From Flavobacterium sp. LC2016-23 (GTDB lineage: Bacteria; Bacteroidota; Bacteroidia; Flavobacteriales; Flavobacteriaceae): DNA of 64,000 nucleotides. Below, one piece after another: positions 7,697-17,183 of the stretch. Each line of letters starts with the position of its first letter. Position 1 is the stretch's first letter. The notes under the pieces are model-generated. The model made no database searches. It was not told where the DNA came from and was given only the letters and a program-made list of their open reading frames with translations. The DNA lies in contig NZ_WKKE01000001.1 of NCBI RefSeq assembly GCF_009674775.1, forward strand, positions 62,001-126,000, written 5' to 3'. The translations under genes were made by a program, and so were the position numbers.

Positions 7697-9796
7697 ATGG
7701 CAGTTTTAGCAAAAATTAGACAGCGTTCCGCTTTATTGATAGGAGTTATTGCACTTGCATTATTTGCATTTATAATACAAGATCTGTTCACAAGAGGGAC
7801 TTTCGGTCAAAGTTCAAAAGATGTAGGAAGCATCGATGGAAAAGATATTTCATTTGAAGACTTTAGAGTTAAAGTTAGTAATGTTGAAAAAAGTGGACAA
7901 GGGATTTCTTCCACTGAAGCTGCAAACAGAGTTTGGGACCAGGAGGTTTCAATCGCTTTATTGTCATCTCAGTTTGATAAACTAGGATTGAGAGTAGGTG
8001 AAAAACACCTTTTGGAAGTTTTAAAAGCAGATCCGAATATTGGTAAAAACCCAATGTTCCTGAATGCAGCCGGTATGTTTGATATCGTTAAATTCAAGGA
8101 GTACTTTAAAGCTAATCCTGAAGCGGCACAATATATTTCTGAGAAAGAAAAAGATGCTACTTTAAACGCAAAATTTCAAATCTACAATACTTTAGTAAAA
8201 TCAGGACTTTACACAACTGCTAGTGAAGGAAAACTGAAATATGAAATGGAAGCCAACAAAGTAAACTTTGGTTATGCTGCCGGATTGTATTCTTCTATTA
8301 AAGACAGCGAAGTGAAAATTTCTGATTCAGATATTGTTGATTATATGAAGAAAAACGAGAAAAAATTCAAAGCGGATGAAACTCGTGAAATTCAATATGT
8401 TTTAGTAGAAGACAAACCGTCAAAAGAAGACGAAGCTGAAATCAAAGCTAAAATCACTGGATTATTATCAGGAAGTGTTGTTTACAATGCTAAAACAGGT
8501 AAAAATGATACTTTGCCAGGTTTCAGAAATGCAACGAACATTGCTGAATTTGTAAATGCAAATTCTGATATTCCTTATGATTCTACTTATATTGCTAAAA
8601 ATAATTTGCCTGCAGTTGATGCTGATAAATTATTCAGTTTAGCGCCGGGTGAAATCTACGGACCTTATGTTTATGGTAAATACTACTGTATTTCTAAATC
8701 TCAGGGATTTAAAGCGGGAGTTAATGCAAAAGCAAGTCATATCTTAATCGGATATACAGGATCTCAGACTCCAAATACAAAAGAAAAAAGAACGAAAGAA
8801 GAAGCTAAAGCCAAAGCAGAAGAAATTCTGGCTCAGGTTCAGGCAAATCCGGACAGCTTTATGATGCTGGCGTTTACAAGCTCTGATGATTCATCTGCAC
8901 AACAAGGTGGTGATTTAGGTTATTTTGGTCCAAACCAGATGGTAAAACCATTCAATGACTTTGTATTCAGCAACGGAATTGGTAAAATTGGTTTAGTTGA
9001 AACTCCTTTCGGATTTCATATTATCAAAATTACAGATAAACAAGACGGAATTCGTTTAGCTACAATTGCTCAGAAAATTGAGCCTTCTGAAGCTACTTCT
9101 GATAAAGTATTTACTTTGGCTACCAAATTTGAAATGGAAGCTGCTGATAAAGATTTTAATGCTACGGCAAAAGAATTAGGTTTGAAAGTTGCTGCGCCGG
9201 TAACGGCAAAAGCAATGGATGAAGCGTTTGGTCCTTTAGGAAACCAACGTAACATTGTAAGATGGGCATTTGACAAAGAAACAAACAAAGGGGATGTGAA
9301 AAGATTTGAATTGGCTAATATTGGGCACGTAATTGCACAATACAAAAGCGAAAACAAATCTGGTTTAGTATCTGTAAATTTAGCAAGACCTTATGTTGAG
9401 CCAATCTTAAAAAACAAGAAAAAAGCTGAAATGTTAAAAGCTAAAATGACAGGTTCAAGCCTTGAAGCAATTGCTAAAAGTGCTGGTGTTGCTGTTCAGC
9501 AGGCTACTAATGTAACTATGGACAATCCGGTTCTTCCAGGAGGAGTTGGACAAGAGCCAAAAGTGGTAGGGAATGCATTCGCTTTAGCTGCTAATAAAAT
9601 TTCTGCTCCAATCGAAGGAAATACAGGTGTTTATGTTGTTAAAACTATTAGCGTAGTAAAAGCGCCGGCTATACCAAATCATGCTGAATATGTTGCAAAA
9701 GTGAAAGCACAAAGCGCATCTGATGCAAGCAGAATATTACCAGCGTTAAAAAACAATGCAAAAATTGAAGATAACAGGTTACAGTTTAACTACTAG
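7697..9796 (+). CDS. Peptidyl-prolyl isomerase, PpiD/SurA-like periplasmic foldase
   Basis: 699 residues. A single N-terminal transmembrane helix (about 14-32, IGVIALALFAFIIQDLF) anchors a large periplasmic domain, as in PpiD. A SurA_N-like helical domain follows. A parvulin PPIase domain lies at about 345-455, with the signatures KASHILIGY, DSSAQQGGDLGYFGPNQMV and ETPFGFHIIKI. The C-terminal half is a long chaperone region. It would assist folding of exported and outer-membrane proteins, which fits the upstream lptC and barrel genes. It has its own promoter and a strong terminator after it. Confidence 0.92.
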   Translation: MAVLAKIRQRSALLIGVIALALFAFIIQDLFTRGTFGQSSKDVGSIDGKDISFEDFRVKVSNVEKSGQGISSTEAANRVWDQEVSIALLSSQFDKLGLRVGEKHLLEVLKADPNIGKNPMFLNAAGMFDIVKFKEYFKANPEAAQYISEKEKDATLNAKFQIYNTLVKSGLYTTASEGKLKYEMEANKVNFGYAAGLYSSIKDSEVKISDSDIVDYMKKNEKKFKADETREIQYVLVEDKPSKEDEAEIKAKITGLLSGSVVYNAKTGKNDTLPGFRNATNIAEFVNANSDIPYDSTYIAKNNLPAVDADKLFSLAPGEIYGPYVYGKYYCISKSQGFKAGVNAKASHILIGYTGSQTPNTKEKRTKEEAKAKAEEILAQVQANPDSFMMLAFTSSDDSSAQQGGDLGYFGPNQMVKPFNDFVFSNGIGKIGLVETPFGFHIIKITDKQDGIRLATIAQKIEPSEATSDKVFTLATKFEMEAADKDFNATAKELGLKVAAPVTAKAMDEAFGPLGNQRNIVRWAFDKETNKGDVKRFELANIGHVIAQYKSENKSGLVSVNLARPYVEPILKNKKKAEMLKAKMTGSSLEAIAKSAGVAVQQATNVTMDNPVLPGGVGQEPKVVGNAFALAANKISAPIEGNTGVYVVKTISVVKAPAIPNHAEYVAKVKAQSASDASRILPALKNNAKIEDNRLQFNY

Positions 9797-9828
9797 GTTC
9801 AGAGTGTAGTACGTAAATAAAAATAGTT

Positions 9829-9866
9829 AGCCCGAAATGTTCTTTGGAATGTTTCGGGCTTTTTTA
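9829..9866 (+). terminator. Terminator after the PpiD-like gene
   Basis: AGCCCGAAA/TTTCGGGCT 9-bp stem (9829-9837 and 9852-9860) followed by TTTTTATTT. Confidence 0.88.
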
Positions 9867-10051
9867 TTTCGATTTATTTAGCAGGTTTTATTTGTAATAA
9901 ATATCATTCAAATTTTGTTTAATTATATAAGAATTATAGAAATACAATCTAAAAAATTTGGCTTTTTCAAAATATTAATGTTAATTTGTCTGAATTTTTG
10001 TTTTAGCAAATGGTATAAAACATTAAACAGGTTTAATAAAATAAAAGAGCT

Positions 10052-10102
10052 ATGATGAAAAAATACTTTAATAATCAGGTCTTTAATGGTTTTTATGTTT
10101 AA
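10052..10102 (+). CDS. Possible 16-residue leader ORF
   Basis: ATG ATG AAA AAA starts a 16-residue frame whose stop (TAA, 10100-10102) overlaps the ATG at 10095 of the next gene as ATGTTTAA. A very short frame could arise by chance; the coupling geometry is the only support. Confidence 0.25.
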   Translation: MMKKYFNNQVFNGFYV

Positions 10103-10547
10103 GTTGTTTAAAAAGAAACCCAGAGAATATTCCAAAATTGAAAATCATATTTTTGGAATCATCACTGAACTATTAAAAGTCGGCAGTACTGACATTAATT
10201 GTGATGAATTGGGAGGGAAGTATTATTTAAGCAACGAAGAACAGCACTTTAAAGTAACCATACTGGGACACGATAATGTGATCAGATTGACCAATACGCG
10301 TGATTCTGTTGCTGAAAAATACGACAAGATTTTTGTTGAGGATGTTTTAAAAGCGGTAAAAGAAGAAAAGCACCGCAGGATGGAAGTAGTCTACGATTCA
10401 ATTACCAATAGTATAGAAAAGATGGCAGAGCGTTTACATAACACTCTTATCGAGTCCAATTCTGTTGTTGATTCGAATGAGCAGGAAAATCAGATAGTCC
10501 GGCGCCTCGAAACGAAACATATTAAAAATAAAAAAGTAAATTATTAA
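10095..10547 (+). CDS. Hypothetical cytoplasmic protein
   Basis: About 150 residues, with a basic start (FKLFKKKPREY), a mixed alpha/beta body (KYYLSNEEQHFKVTILGHDNVIR) and a long charged helix toward the C-terminus (KAVKEEKHRRMEVVYDSI). No signal peptide or membrane segment is present. Two in-frame ATGs exist, 10086 and 10095. I chose 10095 because the encoded MFKLFKKK start is compact and couples with the small frame before it, but 10086 is equally possible. No family is recognised. It converges on the GHMP kinase gene with 34 bases between. Confidence 0.6.
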   Translation: MFKLFKKKPREYSKIENHIFGIITELLKVGSTDINCDELGGKYYLSNEEQHFKVTILGHDNVIRLTNTRDSVAEKYDKIFVEDVLKAVKEEKHRRMEVVYDSITNSIEKMAERLHNTLIESNSVVDSNEQENQIVRRLETKHIKNKKVNY

Positions 10548-10581
10548 AAAAACTTTTTATTTTAAAATACAAATGATGTAC

Positions 10582-11496
10582 CTACAAGATCATTTCGTCA
10601 TACGAAAGAATAGTTTCATAGCCCCTTGAAGCGAAATAGTCCTTCGGATTTTCTTTCGATATTGCCATAACAAAATCGCCTCCCCAGGCTCCAAGACTCT
10701 TAACGACACCATTAAAATCAGAAAAAGCAATCTCTTTTATAGTTTGTAATTCTAAGATAGTACTTAAATGAATTTCATGTTTTTCGACAGCGGAAGCAAA
10801 TTCTTTTAGCGTTTTAGCATTTACAATTGTCTCTGTTATTTTATCATTGTCTGCAATATTTTTTGCTAAATGCTCATTTTTGTTATTATAATAAGCATTT
10901 ATGGCAACCCTGCTATTTTGTTTTTTATTAAGATAAACAAAGTAAATATAATCTCTGAAATCAGGATTAAAATCAACAGTATCTACAACAGGCAAATTCT
11001 GATCTAAACGGTATATAACAGGAGTATTGTTTTGAGCGCAGGCAATGTCGTAACCACTGCCTCCAAAGCTGTTTTTGAGCAAAGTAAAAGCATCGATTTT
11101 AGTCCATTGTGCAATATTGTTCAATAAAGTAGAGGAGGTTCCCAGTCCCCAGTTTTTGGGAAATGTAAGGTGCGTGTTTACTTTGTATCCTTTTGCAGAA
11201 TCAATAAAATCAGGGTTGAGCAGATATGCTTCATGTAAAATACTGATTAATGTCGTTTTTACATTTTCGATTTTAGATCCGGTATTGTTTATAACTTCAG
11301 AAAAGGTAATCGTGTCTTCAAACCAGATGTGCTCATCAAAATCAAAACTTTTCCATTGAATTCCGGGAACAGAATCGTTTTCAACGATTAAATTCTGACC
11401 AAATTTAGTTGGTAAAGCAAGTGCTTCTGCACCATCTAAAACTAAATATTCGCCTGTAATTAATAGTTTTCCGTTACTATAATAGGTTGTTTTCAT
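10582..11496 (-). CDS. GYDIA-type GHMP kinase (mevalonate-pathway kinase candidate)
   Basis: 304 residues with an N-terminal YYSNGKLLITGEYLVLDGA (the GHMP N-motif, GEYxVLxGA), the ATP loop GLGTSST, and FGGSGYDIACAQ, which gives the GYDIA family its name. The C-terminus has a GAWGGDF motif equivalent to the GHMP motif 3. These enzymes phosphorylate small alcohols or phosphates. The neighbouring HMG-CoA reductase on the same strand, 113 bases upstream, points to mevalonate or phosphomevalonate phosphorylation for isoprenoid synthesis. The exact substrate is inferred from context. Confidence 0.85.
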   Translation of the reverse strand: MKTTYYSNGKLLITGEYLVLDGAEALALPTKFGQNLIVENDSVPGIQWKSFDFDEHIWFEDTITFSEVINNTGSKIENVKTTLISILHEAYLLNPDFIDSAKGYKVNTHLTFPKNWGLGTSSTLLNNIAQWTKIDAFTLLKNSFGGSGYDIACAQNNTPVIYRLDQNLPVVDTVDFNPDFRDYIYFVYLNKKQNSRVAINAYYNNKNEHLAKNIADNDKITETIVNAKTLKEFASAVEKHEIHLSTILELQTIKEIAFSDFNGVVKSLGAWGGDFVMAISKENPKDYFASRGYETILSYDEMIL

Positions 11497-11538
11497 GCTT
11501 CAATTTTAAAATAAATTCCAATTCCGAAGCCTCAGGGT

Positions 11539-11573
11539 AAATTCCAAATTCCAACAATTGGGATTTGGAATTT
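11539..11573. repeat. TTGGAATTT-type hairpin, copy 1
   Basis: Bases 11539-11554 and 11558-11573 form a 16-bp inverted repeat with one mismatch and a 3-nt loop, built from two AAATTCCAA units. It lies 37 bases beyond the HMG-CoA reductase stop. Related hairpins or repeats lie at 29629-29653 and 54203-54297. Confidence 0.7.
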
Positions 11574-11609
11574 ATTCAGAAGCTCTAATACTTGAAATTT
11601 TTATTTATT

Positions 11610-12923
11610 TTATTTTCTAAGATTTTCGATAAATTCCACTACGGCACTATGGGAAATCGCATTTTTCTTAAAATGAGATTTAATTAAATGACGCTCTTCT
11701 TCAGTAGCTTCAAATTGATTGATGATGTTGTTTAGGTGCATTTTCATATGACCTTCCTGAATTCCGGTTGTCGTCAGCGAACGCAAAGCGGCAAAGTTTT
11801 GAGCCAGTCCGGCAACTGCAACAATTTGCATTAATTCTTCTGCTGAAGGTTTTTCGAGTATCTCTAAACATAACTTTACCAAAGGATGTAAAGAAGTTAA
11901 TCCGCCGACAGTACCTAAGGCCAATGGTATTTCAAGCCAGAAGGTGAAAATTCCATTTTCGATTTTAGCATGCGACAAACTTGCATATTGACCATTTTTT
12001 GCCGCGTAGGCGTGCACGCCGGCTTCTACTGCTCTGAAATCATTTCCGGTTGCCAGAATGACTGCGTCAACACCATTCATAATGCCTTTGTTGTGCGTTA
12101 CCGCTCTAAAAGGCTCCACTTCGGCAATTTGAACAGCTTGTACAAATCGTTCCGCAAAATCCTGTGGATTTGCAATATGTTTTTCAGTTAAATCTTCAAC
12201 AGGACAGGAAACTTCGGCTCTGACAATACAATTAGGAACATAATTAGACAGAATACTCATGATGACATTAAGGGTTTCGTTTTCATCAAACGCATCAGAA
12301 TTCTGAAATTCTTCCTTTAAGGTTGATGCAAATTGCTCGAGGCAGGAGTTGATAAAGTTGGCTCCCATGCTGTCTTTGGTTTCGAAAGTAGCATGAAGCT
12401 GAAAGTAATGTTCCAGGAGGTTTCGCTTGTCTTTGAGCTGAATATCGAGAATTCCGCCACCACGTTGCTGCATGTTTTTAGTGATGCTTTGAGTATTCGA
12501 GAAAAATAGCGGTTTTATCTGATCGAAGAAGGATTGTAATTTTTGTGCATCTCCATTGAAAGTAAAATGAACCTGACCAATTTTTTGCGTATCTATTACA
12601 GTTGCTTTAAATCCGCCGCGGGTTGACCAGTATTTTGCCGATTTTGAAGCCGCTGCTACCACCGAACTCTCTTCAATTGCCATGGGTATGGTTTTGTACT
12701 TTCCGTTTATCAGAAAGTTAGGAGCAACTCCTAGTGGTATATATAAATTGGTAATAGTGTTTTCTATGAATTCATCGTGCAGTTGTTGAAGCTTGTCGTC
12801 TGAATTCCAGTAATTTCCTATTATTTTAAGGGCCTCCTCAGGAGTTGAAAAATAGGTTTCTGCAATCCAGTTTACTTTTTCTTTTTTGGATAATTTCGAA
12901 AATCCGGCAACGGCGTTGTTCAT
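11610..12923 (-). CDS. mvaA: Hydroxymethylglutaryl-CoA reductase, class II (degradative type)
   Basis: 437 residues, the usual length of class II HMG-CoA reductases. Visible motifs: IEESSVVAAASKSAK with the catalytic Glu; TRGGF; DSMGANFINSCLE; HNKGIMNGVDAVILATGNDFRAVEA with the catalytic Lys and Asp; LGTVGG; and EGHMKMH with the catalytic His. It interconverts HMG-CoA and mevalonate. Together with the adjacent GHMP kinase, a biosynthetic role in the mevalonate pathway is most likely, despite the family's 'degradative' label. The frame is open upstream to 13037, but the start at 12923 (MNNAVAGFSKLSKKEK) matches the family and lies 29 bases after a -7 box. Confidence 0.93.
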   Translation of the reverse strand: MNNAVAGFSKLSKKEKVNWIAETYFSTPEEALKIIGNYWNSDDKLQQLHDEFIENTITNLYIPLGVAPNFLINGKYKTIPMAIEESSVVAAASKSAKYWSTRGGFKATVIDTQKIGQVHFTFNGDAQKLQSFFDQIKPLFFSNTQSITKNMQQRGGGILDIQLKDKRNLLEHYFQLHATFETKDSMGANFINSCLEQFASTLKEEFQNSDAFDENETLNVIMSILSNYVPNCIVRAEVSCPVEDLTEKHIANPQDFAERFVQAVQIAEVEPFRAVTHNKGIMNGVDAVILATGNDFRAVEAGVHAYAAKNGQYASLSHAKIENGIFTFWLEIPLALGTVGGLTSLHPLVKLCLEILEKPSAEELMQIVAVAGLAQNFAALRSLTTTGIQEGHMKMHLNNIINQFEATEEERHLIKSHFKKNAISHSAVVEFIENLRK

Positions 12924-12952
12924 TCTCAGTATATTAAATAGTAATGTTGCCG

Positions 12953-12960
12953 CAAATATA
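12953..12960 (-). promoter_or_regulatory. -7 box of HMG-CoA reductase
   Basis: TATATTTG on the minus strand, matching TAnnTTTG, 29 bases before ATG 12923. No clear TTG is seen at the usual -33 distance. It lies inside the longer ORF and so supports the shorter start. Confidence 0.5.
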
Positions 12961-13105
12961 CCAATTATAGGGTTTTGTTTGTAATCTATTTGAAAATTGA
13001 AAAGTACGCAATCGTTATTTTTTTTAACATTTAACACTTGAAATGTGTATTATGTTTATTTTTTTTACTAAAATTGGGCTCTTTTTTATATTTAAAATAA
13101 TTCTA

Positions 13106-15277
13106 ATGAATGCAAGTAAAATTACTGTAATATTTTTGTTATTAGTTGGTACCGTTTTCGGACAACAAAAAATCACTGTTGAGAATATTTACGGCGGCGC
13201 TTTCCGGGCCAAAGGAATGGATGAACTTCAATCCCTGAAAAATACAGATCAGTATACGGTATTGAATGTAGATCAGGCCAGCCGGAGTATGCAAATTGAC
13301 TTATATGATTTTGCAACACTGAAAAAAGTATCGAATTTAATTGATACCAAAAATCATAAGGAACTTGCAGACGGCATTGACAGTTATACTTTTGATGCTT
13401 CAGAAAAAAAGATTTTAATTGCCTGCAACTCAGTTAAAATTTTCCGTCACTCTTTTACTGCAGATTATTTTTTATACGATATTACTTCGAAGTCACTAAC
13501 CAAACTGTTTGACTTCAAAATTCAGGAGCCGACTTTTTCTCCTGATGGGACCAAAATAGCTTACGCCAGAGAAAATAACTTATACATTTACGACATCGCT
13601 TCAAAAAAAGCAACCGCTGTTACAACTGACGGGAAGAAAAATGCAATCATTAATGGTATTACGGACTGGGTTTATGAAGAAGAGTTTGCTTTTGTAAGAG
13701 CATTCGACTGGAGTAAAGACAGTAAAAAATTAGCGTATATCCGTTTTGACGAAAGCGCTGTTCCCGAATTTTCAATGTCCATGTTTCATAAAGATTTATA
13801 TCCGACAATTGAGACTTTTAAATATCCGAAAGCAGGAGAGAAAAATTCAGTAGTTTCATTGCATATTTATGATGCTGCAGCAAATACAGCCAAAAAAGTT
13901 GATTTAGGAAACTATAATGATTTTTATATTGCCAGATTACAGTGGACAAACGATGCTAATGTATTGTCAGCTCAGGTGCTGAACCGCCACCAGGATAATT
14001 TAGATTTGTTATTTGTAGATGGAACAACGGCTGCTGCAAAAGTGGTTTTGAATGAAAAAGACAAAGCGTATGTAGATGTTACGGATAATTTGACTTTCCT
14101 AAAAGACAACAGTTTTATCTGGACAAGCGAAAAAGACGGTTTTAATCATATCTATGTGTATGATAAAGCCGGAAAATTAAAAAATCAGGTTACAAAAGGA
14201 AACTGGGAAGTAACTTCCTACTACGGTTTCGACGAAAAAACAAAAACTATTTTCTATCAGTCTACTGAAAATGGTTCGATTAACAGAGATATTTACAGAA
14301 TTGGCTTAGACGGAAAAAACAAAGTACGTTTAACTTCAAAAGTAGGAACAAGTGTTGCGACTTTTAGCCCAAATTTCCAATATTTCATTACTACTTTTTC
14401 CAGTAATTTAGTACCAACGACTTATACTTTAAATGAGTCAAAAGCAGGAAAAGAAATTCAGGTTATCGAAAACAATCAGGCGCTTGCTGATAAATTGAAA
14501 GGATATAATCTTCCTGCTAAAGAATTCTTTGTGCTGAAAACGGCTAAAGGGAATGAGTTAAATGCTTGGATTTTAAAGCCAAAAGATTTTGACGCTTCTA
14601 AAAAATATCCTGTTTTCATGTATCAATACTCTGGTCCGGGATCTCAACAGGTAAATAATGACTGGAATAACACCGATGACTATTGGTTTTTATCGCTTAC
14701 GCAACAAGGCTATATTGTAGTTTGTGTGGATGGTAGGGGAACCGGTTTTAAAGGTGCTGATTTCAAAAAAGTAACACAATTACAATTAGGAAAATACGAA
14801 GTGGAAGATCAGATTGATGCTGCCAAAGTAATCGGTGCTTATCCGTATGTGGATGCGTCAAGAATTGGAATCTTCGGATGGAGTTATGGAGGTTTTATGG
14901 CTTCAAACTGTATTTTTCAGGGGAACGATGTTTTCAAAATGGCAATCGCTGTTGCTCCGGTAACCAACTGGCGTTTTTATGACAGTGTTTACACGGAAAG
15001 ATACATGCAGACGCCTCAGGAAAATGCAGGCGGTTATGATCAGAACTCTCCAATAAATCATGTTGATAAATTAAAAGGTAAATTTTTACTAATTCACGGT
15101 TCCGGTGATGATAACGTTCATGTGCAAAATTCAATGCAGATGATGGAAGCTTTAATTCAGGCGAACAAACAATTTGATTCGCAAATATATCCGGATAAAA
15201 ATCACGGTATTTATGGCGGAAAAACCAGAATTCAGCTTTATAATAAAATGACTAACTTTATCAAAGAAAATTTATAA
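13106..15277 (+). CDS. Dipeptidyl peptidase IV (S9 family serine peptidase)
   Basis: 723 residues. The start at 13106 gives a clean signal peptide ending TVFGQQ; the longer frame upstream is not needed. The N-terminal two-thirds form the eight-bladed propeller, including the WVYEEEF motif with the double Glu that fixes the free N-terminus of substrates. The C-terminal alpha/beta-hydrolase domain has GWSYGG (Ser593), SGDDNVH (Asp668) and DKNHGIYGG (His700). It cuts X-Pro and X-Ala dipeptides from peptides in the periplasm or on the surface. Two POT dipeptide transporters follow directly, which fits a peptide-scavenging set. It diverges from HMG-CoA reductase. Confidence 0.95.
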   Translation: MNASKITVIFLLLVGTVFGQQKITVENIYGGAFRAKGMDELQSLKNTDQYTVLNVDQASRSMQIDLYDFATLKKVSNLIDTKNHKELADGIDSYTFDASEKKILIACNSVKIFRHSFTADYFLYDITSKSLTKLFDFKIQEPTFSPDGTKIAYARENNLYIYDIASKKATAVTTDGKKNAIINGITDWVYEEEFAFVRAFDWSKDSKKLAYIRFDESAVPEFSMSMFHKDLYPTIETFKYPKAGEKNSVVSLHIYDAAANTAKKVDLGNYNDFYIARLQWTNDANVLSAQVLNRHQDNLDLLFVDGTTAAAKVVLNEKDKAYVDVTDNLTFLKDNSFIWTSEKDGFNHIYVYDKAGKLKNQVTKGNWEVTSYYGFDEKTKTIFYQSTENGSINRDIYRIGLDGKNKVRLTSKVGTSVATFSPNFQYFITTFSSNLVPTTYTLNESKAGKEIQVIENNQALADKLKGYNLPAKEFFVLKTAKGNELNAWILKPKDFDASKKYPVFMYQYSGPGSQQVNNDWNNTDDYWFLSLTQQGYIVVCVDGRGTGFKGADFKKVTQLQLGKYEVEDQIDAAKVIGAYPYVDASRIGIFGWSYGGFMASNCIFQGNDVFKMAIAVAPVTNWRFYDSVYTERYMQTPQENAGGYDQNSPINHVDKLKGKFLLIHGSGDDNVHVQNSMQMMEALIQANKQFDSQIYPDKNHGIYGGKTRIQLYNKMTNFIKENL

Positions 15278-15304
15278 TCTAAATCTTATTAACCTTTAAA
15301 AATA

Positions 15305-17182
15305 ATGAATAATATGGGAGAAACTCAAGTAAAAACTGGGCATCCAAAAGGACTTTGGGTATTGTTTGGAACGGAGATGTGGGAGCGATTCAACTTTTAT
15401 GGAATGCGAGCTTTATTAACTTTATTTCTTGTGAATTCATTATTGATGAAGGAAGAAGAAGCGTCTTTAATTTATGGAGGTTTCCTTGGACTTTGTTACC
15501 TGACGCCAATGTTGGGTGGTTTTGTAGCCGATCGTTTTTTAGGTAACAGAAATTGTATCCTTTTAGGCGGATTAACAATGGCTATTGGGCAGTTGTTGTT
15601 GTTTACCAGTGGAAGTGTTTTTGGCACTAATTTAAGTCTGGCAACTACTATTATGTATTGTGGATTAGGAGCGATTGTTTTTGGTAACGGATTTTTCAAA
15701 CCAAATATTTCAAGTATGGTGGGGAGTTTGTATCCAAAACAGGAAAAAACAAAACTGGATACTGCTTTTACTATTTTCTACATGGGAATCAATATTGGAG
15801 CTTTCTTAGGTCAGTCAATCTGCCCATTATTAGGAGACGTTGTTGATACAGGTGGTGTGAGAGATATTCACGCTTTTAAATGGGGATTCTTAGCGGCTTC
15901 TGTAGCAATGCTTTTAGGAACAATACTTTTTTATGTTTTAAAAAACAAATATGTAGTATCTCCGGAAGGAAGACCTTTGGGAGGATTGCCATCTAAAAAT
16001 GTAGCGGAAGATTTTGAAGAAGGAGAAGCACAAAAAGCTAATTTTTCGACCAAAGCATTAATTGGTGCTGGTATTGCATTTGTAATTTTAGGTTTGTTTT
16101 TTCACTATGTATTGGGGCAAAATCTAATTTATACATTGATTTATTCAAGCGGACTGGCTTTGGCCGGATTGATCATATCTGATTCTTCGCTGACTAAAAT
16201 TGAGAGAGATAGGATTTTTGTAATTTATATCGTTTCGTTTTTCATTATTTTCTTTTGGGCAGCTTTTGAACAGGCAGGTTCTTCGTTGACTTTTATTGCA
16301 AATAATCAAACGGACAGACACTTTTTTGGCTGGCAGATGCCGCCATCTATGGTACAGATTTTTAACGGACTATTTGTTGTAGTTCTTGCCGTTCCTTTTA
16401 GTGTATTGTGGGATTATCTAAGAGCAAAAAGCAAAGAACCAATATCACCGGTGAAATTGGCTATAGGTTTAGTTATGATTACAGTAAGTTTCTTTATGAT
16501 TGCTACTCAGGTTTCCTATATTGGAACTTCAGGATTGCTATTGGTTAAATGGCTTATTTTGTTATACTTTTTAAATACTTGTGCAGAGTTATGTTTGTCA
16601 CCAATTGGTTTGTCATTGGTGGGTAAATTATCTCCAAAACGTTTTGCTTCTTTATTATTTGGAGTTTTCTTTTTGTCTAACGCTTCAGGTTATGCATTGG
16701 GTGGAACTTTAGGATCTATTTTGCCTCCAACAGGCGATAAATATAAAGCTGCGGAGAAAGTTAATGTCGACCTGGCCTCAATATTAGAAAATAAAACGGT
16801 AGCAAATGGAGCAGAATTGTTTGCTTTGGCAAAATTACAGATTGCCAAAATCGATAAGGAAAAATCTAAAGAATTTAAATTAGATGTAGAAAAAAAGATT
16901 GAAAATATTGCCGAAATAAAAAGCCAGAAAGAATTGGCAGCAAAGACAAATGTGAAGTTTGTAAATAATTTTACGGCAAAAGACACCACATTTACGGTAA
17001 AAGAATTAGATATTATCAAAGAAAAAAAGATTGTAACAGTTTCTTATCCTGAGTTTGCCGGATTTATCATTCACAACTTATATGAGTTTTTTATGGTATT
17101 TGTGGTTCTTACAGGTATCGCGGCACTTGTATTGTTTGCTTTGACTCCATTCTTGAAAAAAATGATGCATGGAGTCAGATAA
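15305..17182 (+). CDS. POT-family proton:oligopeptide transporter, first copy
   Basis: 625 residues, a 12-14-helix inner-membrane symporter. The ExxERFxFYG motif is seen as EMWERFNFYGM (residues 24-34), together with FKPNISSMVGSLY and GINIGAFLG. It imports di- and tripeptides with protons. An extra charged domain of about 110 residues (approximately 480-590, Lys/Glu-rich) lies before the last helix, as in some Bacteroidota members. It begins 27 bases after DPP IV and its end adjoins the second POT gene, so the three form one unit. ATG 15314 is an alternative start. Confidence 0.93.
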   Translation: MNNMGETQVKTGHPKGLWVLFGTEMWERFNFYGMRALLTLFLVNSLLMKEEEASLIYGGFLGLCYLTPMLGGFVADRFLGNRNCILLGGLTMAIGQLLLFTSGSVFGTNLSLATTIMYCGLGAIVFGNGFFKPNISSMVGSLYPKQEKTKLDTAFTIFYMGINIGAFLGQSICPLLGDVVDTGGVRDIHAFKWGFLAASVAMLLGTILFYVLKNKYVVSPEGRPLGGLPSKNVAEDFEEGEAQKANFSTKALIGAGIAFVILGLFFHYVLGQNLIYTLIYSSGLALAGLIISDSSLTKIERDRIFVIYIVSFFIIFFWAAFEQAGSSLTFIANNQTDRHFFGWQMPPSMVQIFNGLFVVVLAVPFSVLWDYLRAKSKEPISPVKLAIGLVMITVSFFMIATQVSYIGTSGLLLVKWLILLYFLNTCAELCLSPIGLSLVGKLSPKRFASLLFGVFFLSNASGYALGGTLGSILPPTGDKYKAAEKVNVDLASILENKTVANGAELFALAKLQIAKIDKEKSKEFKLDVEKKIENIAEIKSQKELAAKTNVKFVNNFTAKDTTFTVKELDIIKEKKIVTVSYPEFAGFIIHNLYEFFMVFVVLTGIAALVLFALTPFLKKMMHGVR

Positions 17183-17183
17183 A

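Noticed and set aside
12924-13037. Longer HMG-CoA reductase start at 13037
   Set aside because: The added N-terminus is hydrophobic and unlike the family, and a -7 box lies inside it at 12953-12960.
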